NCBI GenBank assembly: GCA_902496345.1
Contig: CABVAP010000116.1
Location: 1 to 7,356, forward strand
Direction of reading: 5' to 3'
Origin: an uncultured Eubacteriales bacterium
Lineage (GTDB): Bacteria > Bacillota > Clostridia > Lachnospirales > CAG-274
DNA length: 7,356 nt
Each line of letters opens with the position of its first letter. Position 1 is the stretch's first letter. The position numbers were made by a program, and so were the translations under genes. Positions 1-5,843 of this stretch are shown piece by piece. The notes under the pieces were generated by a model. It saw nothing but the letters and a program-made list of their open reading frames with translations, did not search any database and had not been told where the DNA came from.

Positions 1-57
1 ACCTTTTTCAAAAGGTGGTGGGTGTGGGCAACGCCCACGGTTTTAAAAAGGTCTTTG
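1..57. repeat. Modular hairpin repeat, left copy (inverted relative to the right-end copy)
   Basis: Bases 1-39 match the reverse complement of 7309-7347 at 38 of 39 positions by direct comparison; the one difference is in the hairpin loop (C32). The unit contains a near-palindrome (ACCTTTT, 2-base centre, AAAAGGT, around 2-16) and a 6-bp GC-rich hairpin, GTGGGC / GCCCAC at 24-29 and 33-38 with a 3-base loop. It ends in an AT-rich part (TTTTAAAAAGGTCTTTG, 41-57) that is also found, reversed, at the inner edge of the right copy. This copy lacks the second hairpin unit of about 30 bases present on the right. It lies 25 bases past the apbE stop codon, so the hairpins would be transcribed at that operon's 3' end. 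No long U-run follows the stem in that direction, so it is not a classical terminator. Confidence 0.85.
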
Positions 58-81
58 ACAAACCCAAATTTATTAATGATG

Positions 82-1092
82 TTAAAAAGTTTTTTCAGCG
101 TGACCGTCGGTAAAAATCCATAAGACATCGGCACCATATTGCTGTGCTAGTTTTTTGCCATCGTCGTAAGGAAGTATAAAAAGTGCAGTTGATAACATAT
201 CAGCGATTTGTGAGTCGCCTGTGATTACCGTCACGTTTTTATATAGGTCTGCTGGCATTAATGTTTCTGGGTCAATTATATGGTGGTATATTTTGCCGTT
301 CACTGTGTAATATCTTTGGTAGTTTCCACTTGTTACTACTGACTTGTCTGAAACTGAAATTTTGTCGTATATTTTTGTTGTGTCATCTGGGTCTTGTATT
401 CCAACATTCCAACTGTCAGAGTCCGGTGGAGTACCAATTGTACAAACGTTTCCACCTGCATTTAAAAGGGCAGAAGTTACACCTTTTTCTTTTAATAAAT
501 CTGCTGTTTTTTGAACAGCATAACCTTTTGCTAATGCTCCAACATCTATAGATGTTTTTTTGTCAGAGATATAAACAGTATTGTCTTTTTCATTGATTTC
601 TATTGAATTTATGTCTGTATGTTCATCTGCTTTTTTAAGTTCTTCCATTGTCGGAACAGAGGCACTTTCCGGAAAGTCTAATGCAGTTTCCCTATAATTA
701 TGCCATATCTGGAGAACTGAACCAAAAGCAAAATTTATCTTGCTATTTGAAATTTTGTAAGTATCTTTTGCATATTTCAAAAATTCAATTAATTCTTTTT
801 CAACTGCAACAGGTTTAATGCCAGCGTTATCATTAATTGTTTTTATGTTGTTTATATTATCATAACTGTTATATATGTCAAAAAGCTTATTATATCTTGA
901 CATAGAGTCATAAAAACAATTTGAATAATTGTCAAATTCATCAGAGCTATCGGCATATATAATTATTTTTATATAAGTATCAAAAAGTTCAACGTATTCT
1001 TTTTCATATCGTTCCTTGCCAATTGAGCAACCTACAAATGTAGTTAAAAGAAACGTTGATATTGCAAAAATAAAAAATCGTTTTATCTTCAT
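82..1092 (-). CDS. apbE: FAD:protein FMN transferase (ApbE family), predicted lipoprotein
   Basis: The enzyme moves FMN from FAD onto a Thr or Ser of target proteins on the outer face of the membrane, with Mg2+, making covalently flavinylated electron carriers such as RnfG/RnfD, NqrC or FMN-binding lipoproteins. The 336 residues are the usual length. A signal peptide (1-21) ends in a lipobox, TFVGC, with Cys22 as the lipid site. The core motifs are present: IDVGALAKGYA (182-192), NAGGN (211-215), SGNYQRYY (255-262), HIIDPETLMPA (271-281) and the metal-binding segment IADMLSTA with Asp298 and Thr302. The domain therefore looks intact and active. The ATG at 1092 has GGAG seven bases upstream. 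It follows the Gx gene after 24 bases and is last in a four-gene operon. No flavinylation substrate is encoded in the window. The symbol follows the family; Gram-positive relatives are also called fmnB. Confidence 0.95.
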   Translation of the reverse strand: MKIKRFFIFAISTFLLTTFVGCSIGKERYEKEYVELFDTYIKIIIYADSSDEFDNYSNCFYDSMSRYNKLFDIYNSYDNINNIKTINDNAGIKPVAVEKELIEFLKYAKDTYKISNSKINFAFGSVLQIWHNYRETALDFPESASVPTMEELKKADEHTDINSIEINEKDNTVYISDKKTSIDVGALAKGYAVQKTADLLKEKGVTSALLNAGGNVCTIGTPPDSDSWNVGIQDPDDTTKIYDKISVSDKSVVTSGNYQRYYTVNGKIYHHIIDPETLMPADLYKNVTVITGDSQIADMLSTALFILPYDDGKKLAQQYGADVLWIFTDGHAEKTF

Positions 1093-1116
1093 CTTTTATC
1101 TCCATAGAAAGTTTTC

Positions 1117-1617
1117 TTAAAACATCTTTTTAAAAACAGGCATTATTGCTTTTAATAATATACCAGTTACTGTACCCATTATTATCCCTGATATAATTAG
1201 AATAGGGGTGTAAGAAAACATTACATAAACATTTTTCATAACAACAGAGAATACAATTATTTGTCCGATGTTATGAAAAATAGCACCAAGAATGCTTAGA
1301 GTTATATATGAAACTTTATCTTTAAATATGGATACAAAAAGAACTATTACAACTATTGAAAGCAAGCCTCCAGAAAAACTAAAAAGACTTGCAAGAAATC
1401 CTCGTGTTAAAAAAACAAAAATGGATTTAAAAATTGCTAAGCAAACAGCATATTTTTTGCTTAAAAAAAATACAGAGTACATTACAACTATATTTGAAAG
1501 GCCAAGTTTTACCCCTGGAGGCAAAAATGGCATAGGTGGAAAAAAGCTTTCTATTATCGAAAGCACGACAATCATTGCAAGCATAAGTCCACCAAGTGCA
1601 ACATTTTTTGTTTTCAT
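1117..1617 (-). CDS. Gx transporter family / heptaprenyl diphosphate synthase component I-like membrane protein
   Basis: This 166-residue, very hydrophobic protein has about five or six predicted membrane spans. Family marks include the PPGVKLGLSNIVVM stretch (33-46), an RGF segment near 72-74, SFSGGLLS (80-87) and GAIFHNIGQI (111-120). They match the family named Hpre_diP_synt_I in Pfam and Gx transporter in current annotation, whose fold resembles small ECF-type substrate-binding membrane subunits. The old name comes from similarity to a heptaprenyl diphosphate synthase component. No prenyltransferase Asp-rich motif is visible, so a transport or membrane redox role fits better. The ATG at 1617 has AGGTGA four bases upstream. 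It sits between the NusG-II gene (57-base gap) and apbE (24-base gap). As I recall, EetB of the Listeria flavin-based electron transfer locus belongs to this family, which would suit the ApbE neighbour. Function is inferred. Confidence 0.85.
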   Translation of the reverse strand: MKTKNVALGGLMLAMIVVLSIIESFFPPMPFLPPGVKLGLSNIVVMYSVFFLSKKYAVCLAIFKSIFVFLTRGFLASLFSFSGGLLSIVVIVLFVSIFKDKVSYITLSILGAIFHNIGQIIVFSVVMKNVYVMFSYTPILIISGIIMGTVTGILLKAIMPVFKKMF

Positions 1618-1674
1618 AATTTCACCTACAAGTAGATATTAAAATAGTAAGTGGCATTTTGTCTATAATTCTGT

Positions 1675-2052
1675 CTATATTACAACATCAGAATCTTTTG
1701 AGTTTGTATCAATTGGCACTATTTTTATGGACAATGCGTTGGGAAGACAAACTGCTGTTTGCCCAGATGAACCAATAAAACCGGTATTTACACAAACTTT
1801 ATCTGGGCAATCTGATTCAAGAAATCTTATTTTTTTATCTTTTATTTCAAATTTAACATTTGGAACTTCTTCTATCGAAAAAGTTTTGTCTTCATCAAGA
1901 AAAACAGTTTTTACTACATCGCCTTTTAATACAATTTCGGCGTATACATCGGTAGATGTATCTTTAAAAAAATTGAAAAACAAATATATAGCCAAAGACA
2001 AAATAAGTAAAATGCTTATTACAATAATATCTATCTTTCTTTGTTTAATCAT
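1675..2052 (-). CDS. NusG domain II-containing membrane-anchored protein
   Basis: The 125-residue protein has one N-terminal membrane helix (about 8-28) and then an extracytosolic NusG domain II (about 35-112). The family's cysteine pattern is clear: CPDKVC with Cys82 and Cys87, and GQTAVCLPN with Cys102. Despite the name it lacks the NGN and KOW domains of transcription factor NusG and is not a transcription elongation factor. Members are found beside Gx, ApbE, Rnf or electron-transfer genes in Firmicutes. As I recall, EetA of Listeria is of this type. The three conserved cysteines could bind a metal or act in redox chemistry, but the role is not established. The ATG at 2052 overlaps the stop of the DUF1836 gene by 4 bases (ATGA), which implies translational coupling; a GGTGA site lies six bases upstream. 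Confidence 0.9.
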   Translation of the reverse strand: MIKQRKIDIIVISILLILSLAIYLFFNFFKDTSTDVYAEIVLKGDVVKTVFLDEDKTFSIEEVPNVKFEIKDKKIRFLESDCPDKVCVNTGFIGSSGQTAVCLPNALSIKIVPIDTNSKDSDVVI

Positions 2053-2597
2053 TTCTTTTCACCGTCCGAAAGGTACAAATCAATTAGGTTTTCGGCAAGC
2101 TGTTTTCTCATACTTGCTTGATTTATAAGCATCAAAATAACTGATATAATCGTTGTTGTATCATTAGGACAATTTTTTGATAGTTCAGCTATTTCTGATT
2201 CTATTTCTGAACTAAAATTTTTATAATCCACTTTTTGAATTTCAAGAAAATTTTCATACAAAAGGTCCACAGAATCCTTTGAATTTTTTAAGATTTTCGA
2301 AATATCATTTATCGATAGTATAGATTTTAAATGATAAATTATTATCAAAGAAAGTATATGATTTTTCGAATATTTTTTCTTGATAGGTGGGTCTATAAGT
2401 TCAGCTTTTGTGTAATTATTTATCATTGTTTTTGTAAGAATTTTATCCTCTTCACTTCTTTTTGTGCTTTGTAATTTATCCTCAAAAAAAGTTGTCAATT
2501 GGTCCATATAAAGGGCAATATCAGGAATTTGGGATATTTCAATTGGTTCAGAAGAAATAATTTTCTCTAAAGAATTTTTTAAATAATTATTATCCAA
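2049..2597 (-). CDS. DUF1836 domain protein, probable MerR-like DNA-binding regulator
   Basis: The 182-residue soluble protein has no signal peptide or membrane segment. The central part (about 53-104: LTKTMINNYTKAELI, then KYSKNHILSLIIIYHLKSILSINDISKIL) resembles the helix-turn-helix and wing of MerR-like proteins and matches DUF1836, a family common in Clostridia and Bacilli. The N-terminal part (15-40, with IPDIALYMDQLTTFFE) is also family-typical. A regulatory role is inferred from the fold; no target is known to me. The start is TTG at 2597: no in-frame ATG exists before residue 31, and AGAGG lies seven bases upstream of the TTG. It is the first gene of the NusG-II/Gx/apbE operon and overlaps the NusG-II gene by 4 bases, so it may control this operon. 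An AATGCC/GGCATT inverted repeat just upstream of its ribosome binding site is a candidate site for autoregulation. Confidence 0.85.
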   Translation of the reverse strand: MDNNYLKNSLEKIISSEPIEISQIPDIALYMDQLTTFFEDKLQSTKRSEEDKILTKTMINNYTKAELIDPPIKKKYSKNHILSLIIIYHLKSILSINDISKILKNSKDSVDLLYENFLEIQKVDYKNFSSEIESEIAELSKNCPNDTTTIISVILMLINQASMRKQLAENLIDLYLSDGEKK

Positions 2598-2602
2598 AAA
2601 AA

Positions 2603-2609
2603 CACCTCT
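2603..2609 (-). promoter_or_regulatory. Ribosome binding site that fixes the TTG start of the DUF1836 gene
   Basis: On the minus strand this reads AGAGGTG. The AGAGG core ends seven bases before the TTG at 2597-2595. It is the only good Shine-Dalgarno site near the 5' end of the frame and supports the TTG start over the internal ATG 30 codons later. Confidence 0.7.
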
Positions 2610-2613
2610 TTAC

Positions 2614-2630
2614 AATGCCTTAATGGCATT
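2614..2630. repeat. Inverted repeat in the leader of the DUF1836 operon, possible operator
   Basis: AATGCC and GGCATT are separated by 5 bases. The repeat lies four bases upstream of the ribosome binding site and downstream of the predicted promoter. It could be a protein operator, for example for the DUF1836 product itself, or a small RNA hairpin next to the ribosome site. A 6-bp repeat can arise by chance in AT-rich DNA, though its GC content is above the surroundings. Confidence 0.45.
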
Positions 2631-2717
2631 ACTTAATATAATTTAGTTTGATTTATGGAATTTTTTAAACTTATATATTAAGCAAGAATTATTAATAAAA
2701 TTAAAATTCTTACACTC

Positions 2718-2723
2718 ATTATA
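2718..2723 (-). promoter_or_regulatory. Extended -10 promoter for the DUF1836/NusG-II/Gx/apbE operon
   Basis: On the minus strand the sequence reads TGG TATAAT, a perfect -10 hexamer with the TGn extension. No good -35 hexamer stands at 16-18 bases, which is usual for extended -10 promoters. Transcription would begin near 2711 and give a leader of about 115 bases before the TTG start. It lies beyond the HD-GYP terminator, so the operon is probably transcribed independently. Confidence 0.6.
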
Positions 2724-2864
2724 CCACACAATGTAGATATATGGAATAGGGTAAATTATAGAAAATAACGCGATAAATTGTAATTTTTATTATATAATAT
2801 CACTAAATAATATATGAGATGTAGTTTTGCAAACTATTTAAAAGAATAGGTTTGTTAAAAAATT

Positions 2865-2893
2865 AATACCTCAGGACTATATCCTAAGGTATT
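2865..2893 (-). terminator. Intrinsic terminator of the binding-protein/HD-GYP unit
   Basis: The minus-strand RNA forms a stem of about 12 bp: AAUACCUUAGGA pairs with UCCUGAGGUAUU across a 5-base loop, including one G-U pair. It is followed by UAAUUUUUU. It starts 7 bases after the HD-GYP stop codon. Stem, short loop and U-run meet the usual criteria for Rho-independent termination. Confidence 0.88.
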
Positions 2894-2900
2894 TTTGAGT

Positions 2901-4268
2901 TTATTTGTCAATATTTTCGTTTAAAGCTATTTTTATAACTTCATTTTTTTTATTTAAAAAAAGCTCTGTAAGTATTGGGTCAAAATGTGAACCAGAAGAA
3001 TTTTCTATTATGTAAAATGCTTCGTCAATCGACATAGCATTTTTATAACATCTTTTTGAGATTAGGGCATCGAATACATCAGCTATCGCCATAATCCTAG
3101 CACAAAGAGGTATTTCTTCACCTTTTTTGCCATAAGGATAACCTTGACCATTCCATTTTTCGTGATGACCACAAGCGATTTCCGATGCGATTTCAAGATA
3201 TTCTTTTTCTTCTATGTTTCCAAGAACCTCGTTTATAATCCTTTCACCTTCAGTTGTATGGTTTTTTATTATTTCAAATTCTTTATCGGTAAGTTTTCCC
3301 GGTTTTTTTAATATTGCATCTGGAATACAAATTTTTCCGATGTCGTGCATAGGTGCTGCTTTGATAAGAAGTTCAATATAATTGTCTGTTAAAATGTTTT
3401 TGTAATAACCTTTTTCTTTGGCTGCATTCGCCAAAAGTCCAACATAAGCACTTGTTCTTTTTATGTGTTCGCCGGTATCACCATCTCTGTTTTCAATAAG
3501 GTTTGCCATTCCTGTAATTATGTTATTTTGAATTTCCAACATTCTTTCGTTGTGAATTAAAATCTCTTGTTTTTGTGTTTCAATTTTATTTTCAAGTTTG
3601 TTTTTATGTTTTTCAAGATTTGATGTTATATTAAAGCACAAAACTAAAGCTACTATTATTGCAGAAATTTTTAGGACAAGACCAGATGTTTCTCCTGCTT
3701 TTGAATTTTCTATATTATTATCCATATCTGTCTTTGCTTTTTTAACCTGATTATCTATATATGTTTCAAATTCATCAAGACTTTTATTAATATCGCTAAC
3801 ACACTTTAACATAATTTGTGATATATAATAATCGGCTGTTACCGTATCGCCTTCTCGGCTAAGTTTTAGAACAATGTCTTTATTATTGGAATATGTAGCA
3901 GCCTTTGAGTATACTTTGTGATAAAGCTGTTCATATTCGCTATTTTTTGTGGCAACATTGAATTGTGAAAGTTTTTCTGAAATTTCATTGCTTATTTCTT
4001 TTTCTTGCTTTTCATATTTAGCCATTTGGTCACTATCTGTAGCAATGACGTGACTTAAAACAATACCTTGGTGTTTATAAAACAACATATTTATATCTTC
4101 TATACAATCTTTATCTACATAGTATTCTTCTGAAAATTTTTGATAGTTTTCTGATAAAATATCAATATCTCTTTCAAGTACAGTTATATCAATAATGCTA
4201 ATGATTTCAGTGATTAAAATTATAATAAAGATTTTAACGGCGGTGCCTCGCTTCAATTCTAACTTCAT
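2901..4268 (-). CDS. Membrane receptor with HD-GYP cyclic-di-GMP phosphodiesterase domain
   Basis: The 455-residue protein is a two-TM receptor. TM1 is at about 11-30, an extracellular largely helical domain runs from 31 to 195 (resembling the four-helix-bundle sensors of chemoreceptors), TM2 is at about 197-216, a coiled-coil linker follows at 217-247, and a cytoplasmic HD-GYP domain covers about 250-445. HD-GYP enzymes hydrolyse cyclic-di-GMP to pGpG or GMP. The metal and catalytic marks are intact: Asp264 and His268 in the RDGDTGEHIKR segment, HDIGK (His308, Asp309), His337, the HHEKWNGQGYP signature (368-378) and Asp397 in IADVFDAL. It has no receiver domain, so input should come from the extracellular domain. 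The ATG at 4268 has GAGGA, but with a long 12-base spacer. It lies 26 bases after the solute-binding protein gene and shares its promoter. The stimulus is unknown. Confidence 0.93.
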   Translation of the reverse strand: MKLELKRGTAVKIFIIILITEIISIIDITVLERDIDILSENYQKFSEEYYVDKDCIEDINMLFYKHQGIVLSHVIATDSDQMAKYEKQEKEISNEISEKLSQFNVATKNSEYEQLYHKVYSKAATYSNNKDIVLKLSREGDTVTADYYISQIMLKCVSDINKSLDEFETYIDNQVKKAKTDMDNNIENSKAGETSGLVLKISAIIVALVLCFNITSNLEKHKNKLENKIETQKQEILIHNERMLEIQNNIITGMANLIENRDGDTGEHIKRTSAYVGLLANAAKEKGYYKNILTDNYIELLIKAAPMHDIGKICIPDAILKKPGKLTDKEFEIIKNHTTEGERIINEVLGNIEEKEYLEIASEIACGHHEKWNGQGYPYGKKGEEIPLCARIMAIADVFDALISKRCYKNAMSIDEAFYIIENSSGSHFDPILTELFLNKKNEVIKIALNENIDK

Positions 4269-4294
4269 AAAATAATCAATTCCTCACTTTTTTA

Positions 4295-5569
4295 CTATTC
4301 CTGTTTAACTTCAATTTCAGTAACCAATTTATCAAGGAGTGATTGCAAATCTTTTTTATCTGTGTTACCTTCGGCAATTGAAATTCCAAAAGTACAAGCT
4401 GCATTCCAATATGATTTTGCAATGTCTTGTTTATATGCGTATTTTGACTGTTCAGTCAATGCCTTAACAACTGGAGATAACTCTACTTTAGCTGAACCTA
4501 TGACATTTATGTTAGATGGACATTCTCCAATTTTTTTATACCTACGCATCTGTACATCTCTATTTGTCAAATATTCTGCAAATTTAGATGCCCATTCAAT
4601 ATTTTTTGAGTGTGGATTTACACCAACAAGTTTGTAACCTGAAAAGCTACACATCTGTACTTTATCACCGTTTATTGTATATTCGGGAAGTTTTGTTGCA
4701 GCAAAATTTTTTCCGAAAGCTGTTTCTATTTCTTTAGAATTCCAAGCTCCATTTACTGCTGCTATTACAGAACCATCTTTTATTCCCTCAACAAGCATTT
4801 CGTCTGTTTGGTTAATAAATCCTTTGTGTGTTGCTATTTTAAGCATAGCGTTTGCAACATCTACACCTTTATATCTTGTAACTGTGGAATTCCAATTGCA
4901 TTTATTTGTTAAACCGTCTGCATTTGCTGAAACATCAAGACCGGCCCCTTTAAAGAAAGAATATATATACCAACCACTTGTAAAGTCCATTGAAAATTTT
5001 TTGTTGTTCTTTTCGGCTATATTTAGTATTGTATCTAGGTCGGTAACGTCTTTTTCATTGAAATATGCTGAGTTGTAATAGAGAAAATATCCATTGCCAG
5101 AGGCTAGGGGATATGCGTATAATTTTCCAGCGATAGATGATGCTTGAATTGCTCCAGAGGTTTCACCACCGTTTTCGCTTATGATAGTATCTTTATTCTC
5201 TGTGATTTCTTTCAAAGCACCACCTTTGTACAATTCTGAAAATTGGTCATCAATAAATACATATACGTCAGCTGCTTTCTCAGGATTACTTAGAACAGTA
5301 TTTTTGCAATAAGATTCATTTTCTTCGCTAATGTTTATTTGAAGATTAACTTCTTCGCTGTGGGCAGATTTGAAATTTTCGGCTGCATCAAGAAAAATGT
5401 CTTTGCTTCTCTCATCACCCCATACAGAGAGGCTAACAACAGGCAATACATTTTTTCCTAAATCAGTCTTAAATATGAAAAAAGAACCAATTGCTACAGC
5501 TATAATTATAAGTATAACAATTATCCTAACAATAAGAATAGTTTTTTTATTGTTTGTTAATTTTATCAC
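4295..5569 (-). CDS. Membrane-anchored extracellular solute-binding protein (MalE-like, family 1)
   Basis: The 424-residue protein resembles sugar-type binding proteins: VVSLSVWGDERSKDIFLDAAENF (44-66) as the first strand and helix, ELYKGGALKEIT (112-123), GKLYAYPLASGNGYFLYYNSAYF (148-170) and SGYKLVGVNPHSKNIEWASKFAEYLTN (310-336). The ligand cannot be named; sugars or oligosaccharides are usual for this fold. The N-terminus is a basic stretch and a hydrophobic helix (about 10-33) with no lipobox Cys and no clear signal-peptidase site, so it probably stays anchored as an uncleaved signal anchor. No permease or ATPase gene adjoins it. The next gene, 26 bases on, is the HD-GYP receptor, which suggests a sensory rather than transport job. 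The start is GTG at 5569, with a perfect AGGAGG eight bases upstream. Confidence 0.87.
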   Translation of the reverse strand: MIKLTNNKKTILIVRIIVILIIIAVAIGSFFIFKTDLGKNVLPVVSLSVWGDERSKDIFLDAAENFKSAHSEEVNLQINISEENESYCKNTVLSNPEKAADVYVFIDDQFSELYKGGALKEITENKDTIISENGGETSGAIQASSIAGKLYAYPLASGNGYFLYYNSAYFNEKDVTDLDTILNIAEKNNKKFSMDFTSGWYIYSFFKGAGLDVSANADGLTNKCNWNSTVTRYKGVDVANAMLKIATHKGFINQTDEMLVEGIKDGSVIAAVNGAWNSKEIETAFGKNFAATKLPEYTINGDKVQMCSFSGYKLVGVNPHSKNIEWASKFAEYLTNRDVQMRRYKKIGECPSNINVIGSAKVELSPVVKALTEQSKYAYKQDIAKSYWNAACTFGISIAEGNTDKKDLQSLLDKLVTEIEVKQE

Positions 5570-5577
5570 AATAAATA

Positions 5578-5583
5578 CCTCCT
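5578..5583 (-). promoter_or_regulatory. Strong ribosome binding site for the GTG start of the solute-binding protein
   Basis: Minus-strand AGGAGG with an 8-base spacer to the GTG at 5569-5567. It decides this start, since no ATG lies nearby in frame. It is much stronger than the site in front of the downstream HD-GYP gene, so the binding protein is probably made in excess over the receptor. Confidence 0.8.
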
Positions 5584-5657
5584 AACAATAAAAATATAGA
5601 TGAAATTCCTCTTAAATTAGTAATATCCCTCAAATTTAAAATACTTGATTATGTCTA

Positions 5658-5686
5658 ATTGTAACATACAATTTTTAGCAAAGCAA
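5658..5686 (-). promoter_or_regulatory. Promoter of the binding-protein/HD-GYP unit
   Basis: Read on the minus strand: -35 TTGCTT (5681-5686, three of six consensus bases), a 17-base spacer, and -10 TACAAT (5658-5663, five of six) preceded by TGT, which gives an extended -10. Start of transcription is expected near 5651, leaving a leader of about 80 bases to the GTG. No cyclic-di-GMP riboswitch motif is seen in that leader. The 274-base gap between 5570 and 5843 otherwise holds only the terminator of the upstream gene. Confidence 0.6.
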
Positions 5687-5780
5687 TAAATTATCATATA
5701 AATTAAATATTTTTAATAAAACTATTTTTTAATAATAATAAATAATTCTCAAAAGTATTTAACAACATAAAACAAAGTAT

Positions 5781-5840
5781 TTTTGTAAAACAATAAGGCA
5801 ACAGCACAAACTAATCAAAAATTTATGCTATTGCCTTATT
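5781..5840 (-). terminator. Intrinsic terminator of the nitronate monooxygenase-like gene
   Basis: Minus-strand RNA: the arm at 5840-5826 (AAUAAGGCAAUAGCA) pairs with the arm at 5806-5792 (UGCUGUUGCCUUAUU) over 15 bp with one U-G pair and a 19-base AU-rich loop. It is followed by GUUUUACAAAA, an interrupted U-rich tract. It begins 3 bases after the stop codon. The long stem supports termination, although the loop is larger and the U-run poorer than ideal. Confidence 0.8.
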
Positions 5841-5843
5841 TTA

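Larger units (their letters stand above)
2598..2900. other. Intergenic region between the DUF1836 operon and the HD-GYP gene
   Basis: This 303-base gap contains, from right to left, the intrinsic terminator of the HD-GYP unit, a small inverted repeat TAGTTT-TGC-AAACTA (2822-2836), the extended -10 promoter of the DUF1836 operon, a 7-bp AT-rich inverted repeat (AAGAATT 2684-2690 with AATTCTT 2705-2711), the AATGCC/GGCATT repeat and the ribosome site. No ORF with a start signal and no known riboswitch pattern was seen. Confidence 0.7.

Noticed and set aside
1..60. Left repeat as a classical Rho-independent terminator for the apbE operon
   Set aside because: The GTGGGC/GCCCAC stem is only 6 bp and no U-run follows it in the minus-strand transcript. 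It may still affect 3' ends, but it does not meet the criteria.
1675..2052. Reading the NusG domain II protein as the transcription factor NusG
   Set aside because: It has a membrane anchor and no NGN or KOW domain; the domain name reflects fold similarity only.
1727..2128. Open frame of 133 codons on the plus strand opposite the NusG-II gene
   Set aside because: It runs antisense through a clear NusG-II gene and the end of the DUF1836 gene, lacks a ribosome site and resembles no family. It is a shadow of the real frame.
4362..5585. Several plus-strand frames opposite the solute-binding protein gene
   Set aside because: All are short, antisense to a well-supported gene, and lack ribosome sites.
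5570..5657. Cyclic-di-GMP riboswitch in the leader of the binding-protein/HD-GYP unit
   Set aside because: It was looked for because of the HD-GYP gene, but the leader of about 80 bases is AU-rich and lacks the conserved GEMM core and paired stems.
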